A model generated the notes under the pieces. That model was not told the origin of the DNA and did no database searches. It saw nothing but the letters and a program-made list of their open reading frames with translations. From Bartonella tamiae Th239 (GTDB lineage: Bacteria > Pseudomonadota > Alphaproteobacteria > Rhizobiales > Rhizobiaceae), in the NCBI RefSeq assembly GCF_000278275.1, contig NZ_JH725147.1:1104849-1168848 (forward strand): 64,000 nucleotides of DNA, given 5' to 3'. Position 1 is the first letter of the stretch. Every line of letters begins with the position of its first letter. The translations under genes were made by a program, and so were the position numbers. Shown here in pieces: positions 45,892 through 55,426 of this stretch.

Positions 45892-46967
45892 TGCTCAAGA
45901 ATCCCGCGTTGTTTCAATAAAATCCAAAGAAAAATAGGTGCGCCAAATAAAGCGGTAACAATACCAATTGGCAATTCACTGGGCGCAACAATGTAACGTG
46001 AAAATGTATCAGCAAGAATGAGCAAAATTGCGCCTAAAAGTGCTGAACAAGGAATAAGATAACGATGATTGGGACCAATTGTTAATCGTAATATATGGGG
46101 CACCACAATGCCAATAAAACCGATTCCACCACTTACAGCGACAGCGCCACCGCACATGAGCGCAACAAGGCAGATTGCAAGATTTTTAATTCGTTGTATG
46201 GAAAATCCTAAATGTCCAGCGACAGATTCACCAAGAGAAAGCGCATTCAGAGGTTGTGCTAAAAAAGGTGCAATAAAAAGACCCAATAAAATAAATGGTA
46301 AAGCCAAACCAATACGCGACCACGTAGCGCCAGCAAGAGAGCCTAAATTCCAAAAAGTAATGTCACGCAATTGTTGATCATTGGCTATAAAAACCAAAAT
46401 ACCTAATGCCGCACCTGATAATGCGCCTAATGCAATGCCTGCAAGAAGCATTGTTGCAATTGATGTTTGCCTATTGCGGGTTGCAACAGCATAAAGAAAA
46501 AAGGTTGTTATTAAACCTCCAATAAAAGAACCAAGAATGATTGAAAAGGAGCCAAAATAATTTGTAAAAGCAACAGGCAGAGAGGCTCCTAACACAATGA
46601 TGAGAACAGCACCCAGTCCTGCACCTGCTGAAACGCCCATAATACCGGGGTCCGCCAAAGGGTTTCTAAAAAGGCCTTGCATGAGAACTCCAGAAACAGC
46701 TAATGCTGAACCAACCATAAGGCCAAGGAGAATGCGTGGAAATCTGATATTGACGAGAACAAGATAATCACGACTTGAAGCTCCTTTTTCAAAACCTTCC
46801 ACAAATAGCGTTTGTATAAGTTTTATGATTGATACATCGTATGGACCACTGATGGCACCAAACCATAGGCTGACTAAAAGACATAAAAACAAAATAATTA
46901 ACGCCAATCGCCCACGATGACGACGATCACCAATAAAAGATGATGGTTTTAATGTTTTGTTTGCCAT
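45888..46967 (-). CDS. hutC: Heme ABC importer permease
   Basis: This 359-residue FecCD-family permease has eight to ten membrane helices. It carries RFPRILLGLMVGSALAVSGVLMQG, ADPGIMGVSAGAGLGAV and GGIGFIGIVVPHILRLTIGPNHR (the coupling helix to the ATPase). It brings heme across the inner membrane. ATG 46967 was chosen; the frame upstream to 47042 is hydrophilic and would come close to the end of hutB. It lies 98 bases after hutB and overlaps hmuV. Confidence 0.92.
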   Translation of the reverse strand: MANKTLKPSSFIGDRRHRGRLALIILFLCLLVSLWFGAISGPYDVSIIKLIQTLFVEGFEKGASSRDYLVLVNIRFPRILLGLMVGSALAVSGVLMQGLFRNPLADPGIMGVSAGAGLGAVLIIVLGASLPVAFTNYFGSFSIILGSFIGGLITTFFLYAVATRNRQTSIATMLLAGIALGALSGAALGILVFIANDQQLRDITFWNLGSLAGATWSRIGLALPFILLGLFIAPFLAQPLNALSLGESVAGHLGFSIQRIKNLAICLVALMCGGAVAVSGGIGFIGIVVPHILRLTIGPNHRYLIPCSALLGAILLILADTFSRYIVAPSELPIGIVTALFGAPIFLWILLKQRGILEQ

Positions 46968-47065
46968 CTTTAAAACCTGATAATTAAAAACTTTTACCCA
47001 TGATGGTTTTGAAGGATAATTTGCATTGTCTTTTGTGTTCAATCACAGTCTTTATCGTCAAAAAT

Positions 47066-48040
47066 TCAATGTGTTCTATTCGCGCGTGTATTTTGGTCGC
47101 TTTTGCCATAAAGCGCATGTGCCAATTCACGCACAGCCAAAGGCGTTCTGGGTCCAAAACTAAGAAGATAAAGCCCATCCATTTTTATAACTGCTTTATT
47201 TTTTGCAGCAGGTGTTGTTGTGACTGAAGGTATTTTCATGACATCTTCAATCGATGTGTTGACCCCACCGTGATCCATCATCAAGATTAAATCTGGTGCA
47301 GCATTAATTATAGCCTCATCATTGAGGATTTTATATCCTTCAAATTCATTAATGGCATTGACTGCGCCCGATAATTTTATAACGCCATCAGCTGCTGTGT
47401 TTTTTCCCGATGCCATTACTCTTCCGTTTTGTACAGACAATGCAAAAAGAATTTTTTTAGGTTTTTTAATAGTGTTTAAAAAGTCGTCATTGATTTTAAA
47501 TTCTTCTACAACTTTTTTAATTAATTCGTTTGATTGTTTTTCACGATGAAGTGCTTGACCAATTATTTTTATTTTTTCAATAATGCCTTCTTTCGTAAAA
47601 TTTTCTGGAACCACAATCATTGGAACAGACGTATTGGCTAATATTTCGATTGTTGTCGATGGACCACTTCCCTCCACCAATAATATTCCATGAGGGTTTA
47701 AGGATAAAATGCCTTCTGGAGAAAGTGCGCGCATATAACCTATGTCTGGCAATTTTAAAGCATCAGATGGATACATGCTTGTTGTATCACGAGCAATAAG
47801 ATCATTTTGCGCGTCTAATGCGTAGACGATTTCTGTAAGCGCACCTCCTACAGAAACGATGCGTGTTGTATCTTCAAAACGATGAACTTCTATTGACCAA
47901 ACATAATGTGTAGAAAATATATTTAAAATCAAAACACTAAAAAAGAAAACACACAAGCGTAATGTAAAAAGTATGACACTATGAATGTTAAAATATAGTC
48001 TTGATAGATGTGCATTTTTAAGCATTGTAAATACGATCAT
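47066..48040 (-). CDS. hutB: Periplasmic heme-binding protein HutB
   Basis: This 324-residue protein has an N-terminal hydrophobic stretch (about residues 20-42) that acts as a signal peptide or anchor. The mature part contains RIVSVGGALTEIVYALDAQNDLIARD and LPDIGYMRALSPEGILSL, which carry the conserved Tyr used in heme binding by HmuT-type proteins. It delivers heme to the HutC/HmuV importer. The start is uncertain: ATG 48040 lies seven bases after the hemS stop, and 48025 is another option. Neither has a strong ribosome binding site, which suggests coupling to hemS. Confidence 0.88.
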   Translation of the reverse strand: MIVFTMLKNAHLSRLYFNIHSVILFTLRLCVFFFSVLILNIFSTHYVWSIEVHRFEDTTRIVSVGGALTEIVYALDAQNDLIARDTTSMYPSDALKLPDIGYMRALSPEGILSLNPHGILLVEGSGPSTTIEILANTSVPMIVVPENFTKEGIIEKIKIIGQALHREKQSNELIKKVVEEFKINDDFLNTIKKPKKILFALSVQNGRVMASGKNTAADGVIKLSGAVNAINEFEGYKILNDEAIINAAPDLILMMDHGGVNTSIEDVMKIPSVTTTPAAKNKAVIKMDGLYLLSFGPRTPLAVRELAHALYGKSDQNTRANRTH

Positions 48041-48047
48041 AATATAT

Positions 48048-49091
48048 TCACGCAACCGCCATTTGTTTAAGAGCAGGAAGTGTTGATAAAAGAGAACGCC
48101 AGTCTTCCCTTTCACCTGTTCCTTCTTTACGCTCACCAAAAAATTGAATAATCATGTCACCATGACGATTGAAAGCTTCTAAAGAGCTGACATAGCCATC
48201 ACTTGTTGGTTTACGAACATGCCAAATTTTATCAATTTCGGTTGTTAACAAATGAAGATTAAACTTTTCGTCTAAAACATTAAACCATGCACCATACATT
48301 TGAATCTTTTCTACTTTACCAGTGAAAATTTGTATGCACCCACGATTGCCAACAAAACACATAATGGGTATTTTGTGCTCGACTGCTCCTTCAAACATTT
48401 TCTCGATGGCATTTTTATCTAAGGGATTGGCAAATTTTTCGCCGACAAATTTTACTGCATCATAGCGACTGATGTTAAATTCTTTTAAAATATTATGAAG
48501 TTGATGAACATCAGTCATTTTTTCCCAACGTTCACGAAATTCTTCAATGTTTGGTATATCCGCTTCATGGCTTTCGGGTGAAGGCAAAGGTAAAACTTGT
48601 ATAGATTCCTTTGGACTATCTTGGGCTAATCGTTTAATAAGTTTATCCCATTCTTCTACATTTGTTTCAGCTTTAGGGTAAAGTTTAAAAACAGCTTCTC
48701 CATAGGCATCAAAAAATTGAAAACTTTTGACCAAACGATCGTGAACATGCATTTCTCGGACAAATCCAAATTTCCAATTATTTTGAAAAATTCGAAGATC
48801 AATCTCACCTAGAGTTAACGAAACGTTTTCTCCTGGAATGATTTTTTGAAAATGTCCTATTCTTTCATTCACAGCTCCTTCATTACGTGTCAAAGCCATC
48901 ACTTCACCAAGTTTGACAGCTTCATTTAAAAATGTCGGAACATCAACACGTATGCGATGAGTACTCCCATTTGCACAATAGGCTTCAACAAGTTCCGCTT
49001 CGGATATACCAATCGATTTCGCAAATTCCCGCTCACGCATATCTTTATTTTCTTCACGAAGTGCTAGAATTTTTACAGCAGTAAGAGACAT
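48048..49091 (-). CDS. hemS: Hemin-degrading/heme-trafficking protein HemS
   Basis: This 347-residue cytoplasmic protein has the two-fold repeat of HemS/ChuS: EVMALTRNEGAVNERIG in the first half and IPIMCFVGNRGCIQIFTGKVEK in the second. It binds imported heme and in some bacteria degrades it. It heads the hemS-hutB-hutC-hmuV operon. The tail of hutA is 269 bases upstream, with a terminator between, so hemS has its own promoter in 49092-49297. HemS here coexists with an IsdG-type enzyme at 51.8 kb. Confidence 0.92.
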   Translation of the reverse strand: MSLTAVKILALREENKDMREREFAKSIGISEAELVEAYCANGSTHRIRVDVPTFLNEAVKLGEVMALTRNEGAVNERIGHFQKIIPGENVSLTLGEIDLRIFQNNWKFGFVREMHVHDRLVKSFQFFDAYGEAVFKLYPKAETNVEEWDKLIKRLAQDSPKESIQVLPLPSPESHEADIPNIEEFRERWEKMTDVHQLHNILKEFNISRYDAVKFVGEKFANPLDKNAIEKMFEGAVEHKIPIMCFVGNRGCIQIFTGKVEKIQMYGAWFNVLDEKFNLHLLTTEIDKIWHVRKPTSDGYVSSLEAFNRHGDMIIQFFGERKEGTGEREDWRSLLSTLPALKQMAVA

Positions 49092-49297
49092 TTTCTATTC
49101 CTTGATTATTTATTCAAAATAAGTTTGCCAAAGCGGGTTATTTTAAGTCAGTAGGTTAAATTTTCATGCGTAATAAACACTTCTTGAGCATCGCCAAAAA
49201 GCGTTTTACTGTCATAGTGGCGTTTTCTTTTTGACGCGACCGAGCACTCATTATGGTTTTTTTGTGTGATATTTTGCATGAAAGACTCAATTTAAAC

Positions 49298-49328
49298 AAA
49301 AAACATGATTATTTTTATCATGTTTTTT
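49298..49328 (-). terminator. Intrinsic terminator of hutA
   Basis: Two 12-base arms (49298-49309 and 49317-49328) pair perfectly with a 7-base loop and give six T on either strand. It lies 32 bases after the hutA stop. It separates hutA from the hemS operon into two transcripts. Confidence 0.85.
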
Positions 49329-49360
49329 GTTGCAACAATAATTATTTTTTCATTTTTTTA

Positions 49361-51553
49361 TTAAAATTTTTGAACTATGGATACTTTGAAACTCCGCCCA
49401 GGTTCACTAAAATAGTCTTTTGGTGTTGATGAAGAGGCAGGAAGATCAACCGCATTCCAATATCTTTTGTCAAAAAGATTATAGACGCCAGCTTTAATTC
49501 GAGGACCTTTTTTACCAACCGGCTCCCACCAGCCTGTTAAGTCTACCAATGTATATCCTGGTGTTTTAGCAAAATCTGAATTTTTTTCGACCTTATTACG
49601 TTTGGCTGTTGCTGTTAATGTTATATCAGATCCCCATTTTTCTTCGGCATAACCGACGCCAAGAACACCTTTAAGTGCGGGTATTGAATTTAAATGTTCA
49701 TCTGTTTCTGTGTCTTTGCCTTCAGCATAGGCAAGTGCGGCATTTGTGTGCCATCCATTTGACAACACCCAATGGGCACGCGCTTCGATGCCTGAAATTC
49801 TAACGCGGGCTCGATTAATATATTGTTGTCTGGAAAGCAGAAATTCACTATCGGCACCATAATCAATCGTATCTATGAAATTGCGATAATAATTTGAAAA
49901 AAGACTGAGCGCCCCACCAAGATGATTATCACCTAATAATGCGCCAATATCATATCCATTACTTGTTTCATGTTTTAATTCAGGATTACCGGCAATATAA
50001 TAAAATCCGGGATTTGTATAATTTAAATAAAGTTCTGTAACACTAGGTGCGCGAAAAGCTTGTGCCCATTGGGCATAAAGGGTGAGTTTATTAATTGCAT
50101 CCCATTCCAAGCGAACCTTAGGTGACAAACGTGAACCACTATTATTGGAAGGATATCCAGAAAATCCTGCAGCGTTTTCATAACTTCCTGTTTTTTGTGG
50201 ACGGTGATCATACCAGTCATATCTTACGCCAGGTGTTAAACGAAAACGATTGTCAAAAAAACTGATCTCATCCTCAAAACTAATACCAAAACTTGTACTA
50301 TCGGTATTTGGGGCATCAGACTGGTTGGTATAAAGAAATTGACAACCAAAATATTGAGGAGGAAATGGTGCTGAAGGGCAGCTATCTTCACCCGCTGCAT
50401 ATTGCTGAAATTTTGATGAAGACGCATCCGTTGCGATACGTAATGTGTGGATCGTGTCGCCAATCTCAACCATTTTTAAGCCAGCAGCATTTATACCAAA
50501 ACTTATATTACGCATCATATTATCGCGTGAATAATAACCACGTGGTATTGAGATTCGATCGGCGGATGTGTCGTCATTGGTTCTTTGTCTTTGCCAATAA
50601 ACAATCGCATGAGCCTCATCAATTAAAGAACCACCACCATTATAATCATATGAGAGGGAAAGACGCTCACGTCTTTTTTTTTGTTCATTTTTAACTGAAC
50701 CCACTCTATAAATTGTTGTAGAAGCATTTAAGCTATCAATATCTTTATCAAAATCGAACCGCTCAGCCGTAAAGCCAAGCCGCTGTGTACCATCAATATG
50801 TTGATAGATTTTAAATAACAAATTATTTTGATCATAATCAGCAGGATTTTCTTCAACGCGATCAAGACCATAGCCGCCACCAAGACCGTTATTTTCACGC
50901 TTTTTACCTCTGACATATCCCCCTTGGAAGAGCGCGTAGGTTTGATTGGCGCGCACAGCAAATGCCTCATCAATGTGCCAACTACGATCAATTGAATCAT
51001 AACTTCCCTTAGTTATACTTCCCCAATTTTTATCAGGCGATAGTATATCTTCAGGATCCAAGGTTCTTAAGGCAACAACACCACCTAAGGCACCTGAACC
51101 GTATAGGCTTGAATCCGCTCCATTAATAATATCGATTGTGGATAAAGACGCAAAGTCAAACATGGATATGCCACCTTTGATACCGCGTGATGAGTCGCTT
51201 AACCAGGGTAATCTTATGCCATCAATAGTCGTCAGAATTCGATTGTCGCTCAGTCCGCGTATAGTAAAGCTATCATTCGTGGAATTATACGTTATGGATG
51301 GATCAAGACGTCCTATATCATGAACATCATCAATTTGTTTGTTTTCAATGTCCTGTGCTGTATGACGATTGGTTAAAACAGTTGGTGTATTAAGCGTTTT
51401 CTGTGGCTGTGATGTGACAATCACAGTGTCAAGTTCGTTGATATTTTCGCGGTTATTATTTTGAGAAAATGCCGGCAGTGGCATTGAAAAACACACCACG
51501 CTTAAAGCTACACAGCTTTTCCACTTCATTCTTCGCTTAATATACATACCCAA
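49361..51553 (-). CDS. hutA: TonB-dependent outer-membrane heme receptor HutA
   Basis: This 730-residue receptor has a signal peptide (about 1-30) and a TonB-box-like DTVIVTSQ. The plug domain contains SFTIRGLSDNRILTTIDGIRLPW and GADSSLYGSGALGGVVALRT. The barrel ends in the typical aromatic residue (VSIVQKF). FRAPS and NPEL, hallmarks of heme receptors, are present. The His normally found between them is missing, with several Tyr in the gap instead. It takes heme across the outer membrane using TonB energy. It is divergent from the IsdG-type gene, and the shared 200-base upstream region probably holds iron or heme control. Confidence 0.93.
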   Translation of the reverse strand: MGMYIKRRMKWKSCVALSVVCFSMPLPAFSQNNNRENINELDTVIVTSQPQKTLNTPTVLTNRHTAQDIENKQIDDVHDIGRLDPSITYNSTNDSFTIRGLSDNRILTTIDGIRLPWLSDSSRGIKGGISMFDFASLSTIDIINGADSSLYGSGALGGVVALRTLDPEDILSPDKNWGSITKGSYDSIDRSWHIDEAFAVRANQTYALFQGGYVRGKKRENNGLGGGYGLDRVEENPADYDQNNLLFKIYQHIDGTQRLGFTAERFDFDKDIDSLNASTTIYRVGSVKNEQKKRRERLSLSYDYNGGGSLIDEAHAIVYWQRQRTNDDTSADRISIPRGYYSRDNMMRNISFGINAAGLKMVEIGDTIHTLRIATDASSSKFQQYAAGEDSCPSAPFPPQYFGCQFLYTNQSDAPNTDSTSFGISFEDEISFFDNRFRLTPGVRYDWYDHRPQKTGSYENAAGFSGYPSNNSGSRLSPKVRLEWDAINKLTLYAQWAQAFRAPSVTELYLNYTNPGFYYIAGNPELKHETSNGYDIGALLGDNHLGGALSLFSNYYRNFIDTIDYGADSEFLLSRQQYINRARVRISGIEARAHWVLSNGWHTNAALAYAEGKDTETDEHLNSIPALKGVLGVGYAEEKWGSDITLTATAKRNKVEKNSDFAKTPGYTLVDLTGWWEPVGKKGPRIKAGVYNLFDKRYWNAVDLPASSSTPKDYFSEPGRSFKVSIVQKF

Positions 51554-51666
51554 TTTCCAAACTTTTGTAAGAGCCTCTCATTAAAAAAGCGCTTGGCTTG
51601 CAAGTTTAAGGCTGGCTGAGCAAATTTACAACGTCCTGAGCGTTGATAGTGCTTTAATATAAAACA

Positions 51667-51681
51667 TGATAAAATTAGTCA
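51667..51681. promoter_or_regulatory. Candidate iron-responsive operator (RirA-type)
   Basis: TGA (51667-51669), nine bases, TCA (51679-51681) fits the loose TGA-N9-TCA consensus of RirA iron-responsive operators. It lies in the control region shared by hutA and the IsdG-type gene, 75 bases before the latter. The consensus is short, so about twenty such matches are expected by chance in the window. The placement is the only support. Confidence 0.3.
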
Positions 51682-51755
51682 AGAAAAAAGTTGCAAATCT
51701 TCTTAAAAGGTTTTTAATAGCAGATATCTTATCTTATAATTGGAGAATAAATGCT

Positions 51756-52070
51756 ATGTATATTGCGATGAATCGTTTCCAAGTTATAAAAGGATGCGAA
51801 GATGAATTTGAGCAAGTATGGAAAAATCGACAATCACGTTTGGCTGAATTGTCTGGTTTTATACAATTTCAACTTTTACGCTGTGACACACAAGAATCGT
51901 CTGAAATAACACTCATTTCTTCTCTCGTTTTATGGAAATCAAAAGGCGATTTTATTCAATGGACAAAATCTGAACAGTTTAAAGATGCCCATAAAAATGC
52001 TAGCGAACGTAAAAATTTATTTACCGGGCTTCCTGAATTTGAAGGTTTTGAAGTGGTCGTGAGCTCATAA
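51756..52070 (+). CDS. hmuQ: IsdG/HmuQ-type heme-degrading monooxygenase
   Basis: This 104-residue ABM-fold protein carries the catalytic residues of IsdG-type heme oxygenases: Asn6 (AMNRF), Trp69 (IQWTKS) and His79 (DAHKN), with the usual 10-residue spacing between Trp and His. In Bradyrhizobium, HmuQ releases iron from heme in the cytoplasm. The start ATG 51756 follows GGAG by ten bases. A longer frame from 51666 would add a basic stretch that relatives lack. It is divergent from hutA and so is probably induced with it when iron is scarce. Confidence 0.87.
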   Translation: MYIAMNRFQVIKGCEDEFEQVWKNRQSRLAELSGFIQFQLLRCDTQESSEITLISSLVLWKSKGDFIQWTKSEQFKDAHKNASERKNLFTGLPEFEGFEVVVSS

Positions 52071-52370
52071 ATATTATTATAATTGATTTATATGACTCGG
52101 ACATGCAGAAAGCGTCCTGAAAGTATGATATTTAGAGCGCCTTCTGAATAGCTGTGAATAGCAATTTTAAAATCAATTTTTTAAAATGATGATTTTCTTC
52201 AAGAATAAATTTTTTAAATAAAACTATTTTTGTTTTTTTTCGAGATTTAGGCTTATTTGACCCTGCCATCTCTTCTCAGTTTGAAGTTTCTAGTTTAAAG
52301 GCGTTTTAATGTTTTTATCTTTGATGAGGTCTTGATCTTATAAGGATATTTTTAGAATTTTGGTAATTAT
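52071..52370. other. Intergenic stretch, 300 bases
   Basis: No gene was found. An imperfect Irr-box-like dyad near 52130 was considered and rejected. The promoter of the next gene should lie in 52.2-52.37 kb, but no clear box stands out. Confidence 0.4.
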
Positions 52371-53036
52371 ATGTTCATACGCAAAATATTTTGGCCTGTT
52401 GTTACTTTTATATTTTTTCTTGTTGTGATGATAGTTTGGTTTGGCGGTGGTCTTGCGCAGCGACAACGAACAGCTCAATTGACAGAGTTAATGACGCAAT
52501 ATGAATGGTTTTCTTACGATTTAAAGGGAAGCTCGGTAATTTTACGCGGACTTGCACCAGATCGTGAAACCCAAGAAAAACTTATTCATATTGTTCGTGC
52601 GATGGAGAGTATTGACACGATAACCTCGCAAATCATTTTGCCTAAAAATAGTGAAAATAAAGGTTTAATTCTTACACTCTCAAAAGATTCATTGACATTA
52701 AGTGGCCCATTGCCGATTAATATTGATCGTTTTGATTTCATACATCAAATTGAACAATTAAAACCGGGATTTATAATTTATGATGAAATGGATTCAAGCA
52801 CTATTAGTGATGATGATCGTTTTGAACCAGAACTTCGTATTATGACCACTTTATTACCAAAAATGACACTGGGTGTTCTTGAGGTTTCTGATGAGCATGT
52901 GGCAACAGATGAAGCTACGCAAAAAATGATTAAAACAATGAATCTCTCACATTTAAGTTTGATCCTTGATGATAAGTGTATTTGGCTATTAAATGAGAAT
53001 GAGCAATGGTATAAATCTTGTCATCAACCAGATTAA
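52371..53036 (+). CDS. Membrane-anchored protein with a BON-like domain
   Basis: This 221-residue protein has an N-terminal membrane helix (about residues 7-27). A BON-like fold follows, with YDLKGSSVILRGLAPDRETQEKLIHIVRAMESIDTITSQIILP, and a second weaker domain closes the chain. BON domains bind phospholipid or attach proteins to the envelope. The C-terminal half has two cysteines (DDKCIWLL and KSCHQ). I do not recognise a named family. It is convergent with slt and lies alone, so its context gives no further clue. Confidence 0.6.
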   Translation: MFIRKIFWPVVTFIFFLVVMIVWFGGGLAQRQRTAQLTELMTQYEWFSYDLKGSSVILRGLAPDRETQEKLIHIVRAMESIDTITSQIILPKNSENKGLILTLSKDSLTLSGPLPINIDRFDFIHQIEQLKPGFIIYDEMDSSTISDDDRFEPELRIMTTLLPKMTLGVLEVSDEHVATDEATQKMIKTMNLSHLSLILDDKCIWLLNENEQWYKSCHQPD

Positions 53037-53085
53037 ATTTTAACACTTAACATGTTTTTATGATTATAATGTCTTGGCTTATTGA

Positions 53086-55191
53086 TTAACGCCGGCCAGA
53101 AACAAGATCCGTTTTTATATCACTTTGCCCTGACAGTCTTGATTTATAAACTTGATAATTTTCCATCACACGCATAACATAATTGCGCGTTTCTGTATAA
53201 GGAATACGTTCAACCCAATCAACGACATCATCAATATTTTGACCACGTGGGTCGCCATATCGTGCAATCCATTCATTTGCTCGGCGTGGTCCGGCATTAT
53301 AACCAATAAAGGTTAAAATATACGAGCCATTAAAACGAGCAAGCTGCTCCCCCAAAAAATGTGCGCCTAATGTCGCATTATAACCCGCATCACTAATCAG
53401 TTTTTGCGGTGACCAGGCGATAGAATGTTTTGCTGCAACTGACTTTGCAGTTGCAGGTAATAATTGCAAAATGCCTTGTGCTCCAGCAACAGATACAGCT
53501 TTTGGGTTAAATTCACTTTCTTGACGTGCAATAGAATAAGCGAGAGCTTTTCCCGATGCAGAAATATTTGCTTGCTCAGGTATGGCCCCAAGGGGATGTG
53601 AAAGTGAGCCAACATCCATGCCTCGAAGAACAGCATTTTTACCAATGCGTAAACTGGTATAATGATCGCCATTTTTTTCTGCCATGACTGCAAGTAACGC
53701 CATTTCTCCTGGCGTTTTTAGTTCATGTGCCAGTTCGTTATATAGAAGACGTGCACGATCTGCATAGCCAATCGTTTCAAGACGCTTAATTGCCATGACA
53801 GATTGCCGAGCGGCGAAATTTTCTCGGTCTGTTACTGATGCTTTAGGATATGGAATGTCAAGTTTCACCCCCCCAAGTTTTGAAGCGGCTAATTGTCCAT
53901 AATATGTTGTGCCAAAATGAGCAGCACGTTGAAATGCATCCTTTGCTGCTTGGCTATTACCTTGCGCTTGGGCACTGCGCCCAATCCAATAATAACCACG
54001 AGATAACGAAAGCGGACGCGAGGAAAGTTGCAAAATACGATTGAAATGGGTCATGGCAGTTTGTGGGTCATTCATAAAACGCAACGCATACCAGCCTGCA
54101 TGAAATTCTGCATCCGCTGCCATTGTAGGACTTTCAGCGGCATGTGCGGCTGCAAGCTGATAGGCCAATTTTGGCTTATTTATATCAAGCATTTCACGAG
54201 ATAAAACGCGTCTTTCAATCCACCATACATCGGGATCCGTTAACGCTTTTGCATCTTTAGGTGCTTTAAACATAATATCAGCAGCTGCATCATAGTGTCC
54301 AGAACGACGCAAATATTGAATTTTTGCAAAAAGAAAAACGGGATCGTTATGCCATTTTTTATCAACTGCTGTGAGTTTTTGTTTGGCATTTGATTCGTTA
54401 CGAGCAACTGCGGCAAAGCCTGCATAAAGCGAATGCGCTTTTGCCAGTTTTGCAACACGTTCTGCGGAATTTATACGATAGGCATAAAGCATCGATCGCA
54501 TACGTGAAAGGTGATCATTTGTTGTTAAAATATCCCCAAATGTCGATAATATGAGCTGTTCTTCAGATGTGTTAAGTTTCGCGTTTTGCCACCAAGGTGC
54601 AATAAGTTGGTGCGCTTTTTCTATTTCGCCTTCTATCATTAATGCGCGACCTAAAACAACCATCCCCTTGGCTGTAAGTGGCGTGCGATTTTTAAAGGCA
54701 GCAATAGTGATTGGTGGTAAGTGCACTTCATCTGCAAGCGCTTCTTCAAAATTGCGTTGCATTGTATTTTGGCCTGGCCAATCACTTAATTTATAAGTAA
54801 TTTTTTGAATGTCACAACTTGAAATTCCTTTAATCCCAGACATCGCGATTGACCAGTCAAGAATATCACGATCAAGGCTATCTTGTGCTAAAGTATTGCG
54901 TAAGGATAGGGTTTTTAAAATGTCCTTAGAATAAAGAGCATCAAGAGCTGCTTTTAATGTTTGCTGATTTTTCCCAGAACTTGCGGAGGAGGGCGTTTTT
55001 TTTATGAAACTATGAGAATCAAAGGGACCTGTTCCTTTAGGTGTTGATGCGAAAGGGCTTGCAAGTGGTACAGGTCCAGTTTGTGGTAAAGAGGACGATT
55101 GCAGTGCGAAAGACATAGGCATTCCAGCGCAACTCATGATGACACAAAAAGTGCTTGTTGAAATAAGCCGTGATTGAAAATTACGTTTCAT
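53086..55191 (-). CDS. slt: Soluble lytic murein transglycosylase
   Basis: This 701-residue protein has a signal peptide (about 1-30), a long superhelical (TPR-like) domain (about 75-520), and a C-terminal goose-lysozyme-like domain with the catalytic Glu558 in ARQESEFNPKAVSVAGAQGILQ. It cleaves peptidoglycan glycan strands with anhydro end formation in the periplasm. The architecture is that of Slt70. It is divergent from dapA, a common arrangement in this order. A serine-rich segment after the signal looks disordered. Confidence 0.94.
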   Translation of the reverse strand: MKRNFQSRLISTSTFCVIMSCAGMPMSFALQSSSLPQTGPVPLASPFASTPKGTGPFDSHSFIKKTPSSASSGKNQQTLKAALDALYSKDILKTLSLRNTLAQDSLDRDILDWSIAMSGIKGISSCDIQKITYKLSDWPGQNTMQRNFEEALADEVHLPPITIAAFKNRTPLTAKGMVVLGRALMIEGEIEKAHQLIAPWWQNAKLNTSEEQLILSTFGDILTTNDHLSRMRSMLYAYRINSAERVAKLAKAHSLYAGFAAVARNESNAKQKLTAVDKKWHNDPVFLFAKIQYLRRSGHYDAAADIMFKAPKDAKALTDPDVWWIERRVLSREMLDINKPKLAYQLAAAHAAESPTMAADAEFHAGWYALRFMNDPQTAMTHFNRILQLSSRPLSLSRGYYWIGRSAQAQGNSQAAKDAFQRAAHFGTTYYGQLAASKLGGVKLDIPYPKASVTDRENFAARQSVMAIKRLETIGYADRARLLYNELAHELKTPGEMALLAVMAEKNGDHYTSLRIGKNAVLRGMDVGSLSHPLGAIPEQANISASGKALAYSIARQESEFNPKAVSVAGAQGILQLLPATAKSVAAKHSIAWSPQKLISDAGYNATLGAHFLGEQLARFNGSYILTFIGYNAGPRRANEWIARYGDPRGQNIDDVVDWVERIPYTETRNYVMRVMENYQVYKSRLSGQSDIKTDLVSGRR

Positions 55192-55426
55192 ACGTCATCA
55201 CCTATTCAATAAAATGCTGTAGAGATACACAGTCTCACCGAATTTGAGAACGATTGCATGAAAGTGCAGTTAATAAAGTCTTATATGTGCACGATCTTAG
55301 TTCTTTTAAATAATATTCTCTTTATAAGATATATTCAACTTGCGTCATTCCTATGGCAAGACTATGATTTATGATAAAAATGAAAAGCAAATATCTCGCA
55401 ATGGGATCTATAATTCGGAGTTTAAT

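Noticed and set aside
52120..52150. Irr-box-like dyad near TTTAGAG...CTTCTGAA
   Set aside because: The two halves do not match the TTTAGAA/TTCTAAA pattern well, and the site lies after the heme gene rather than before it.
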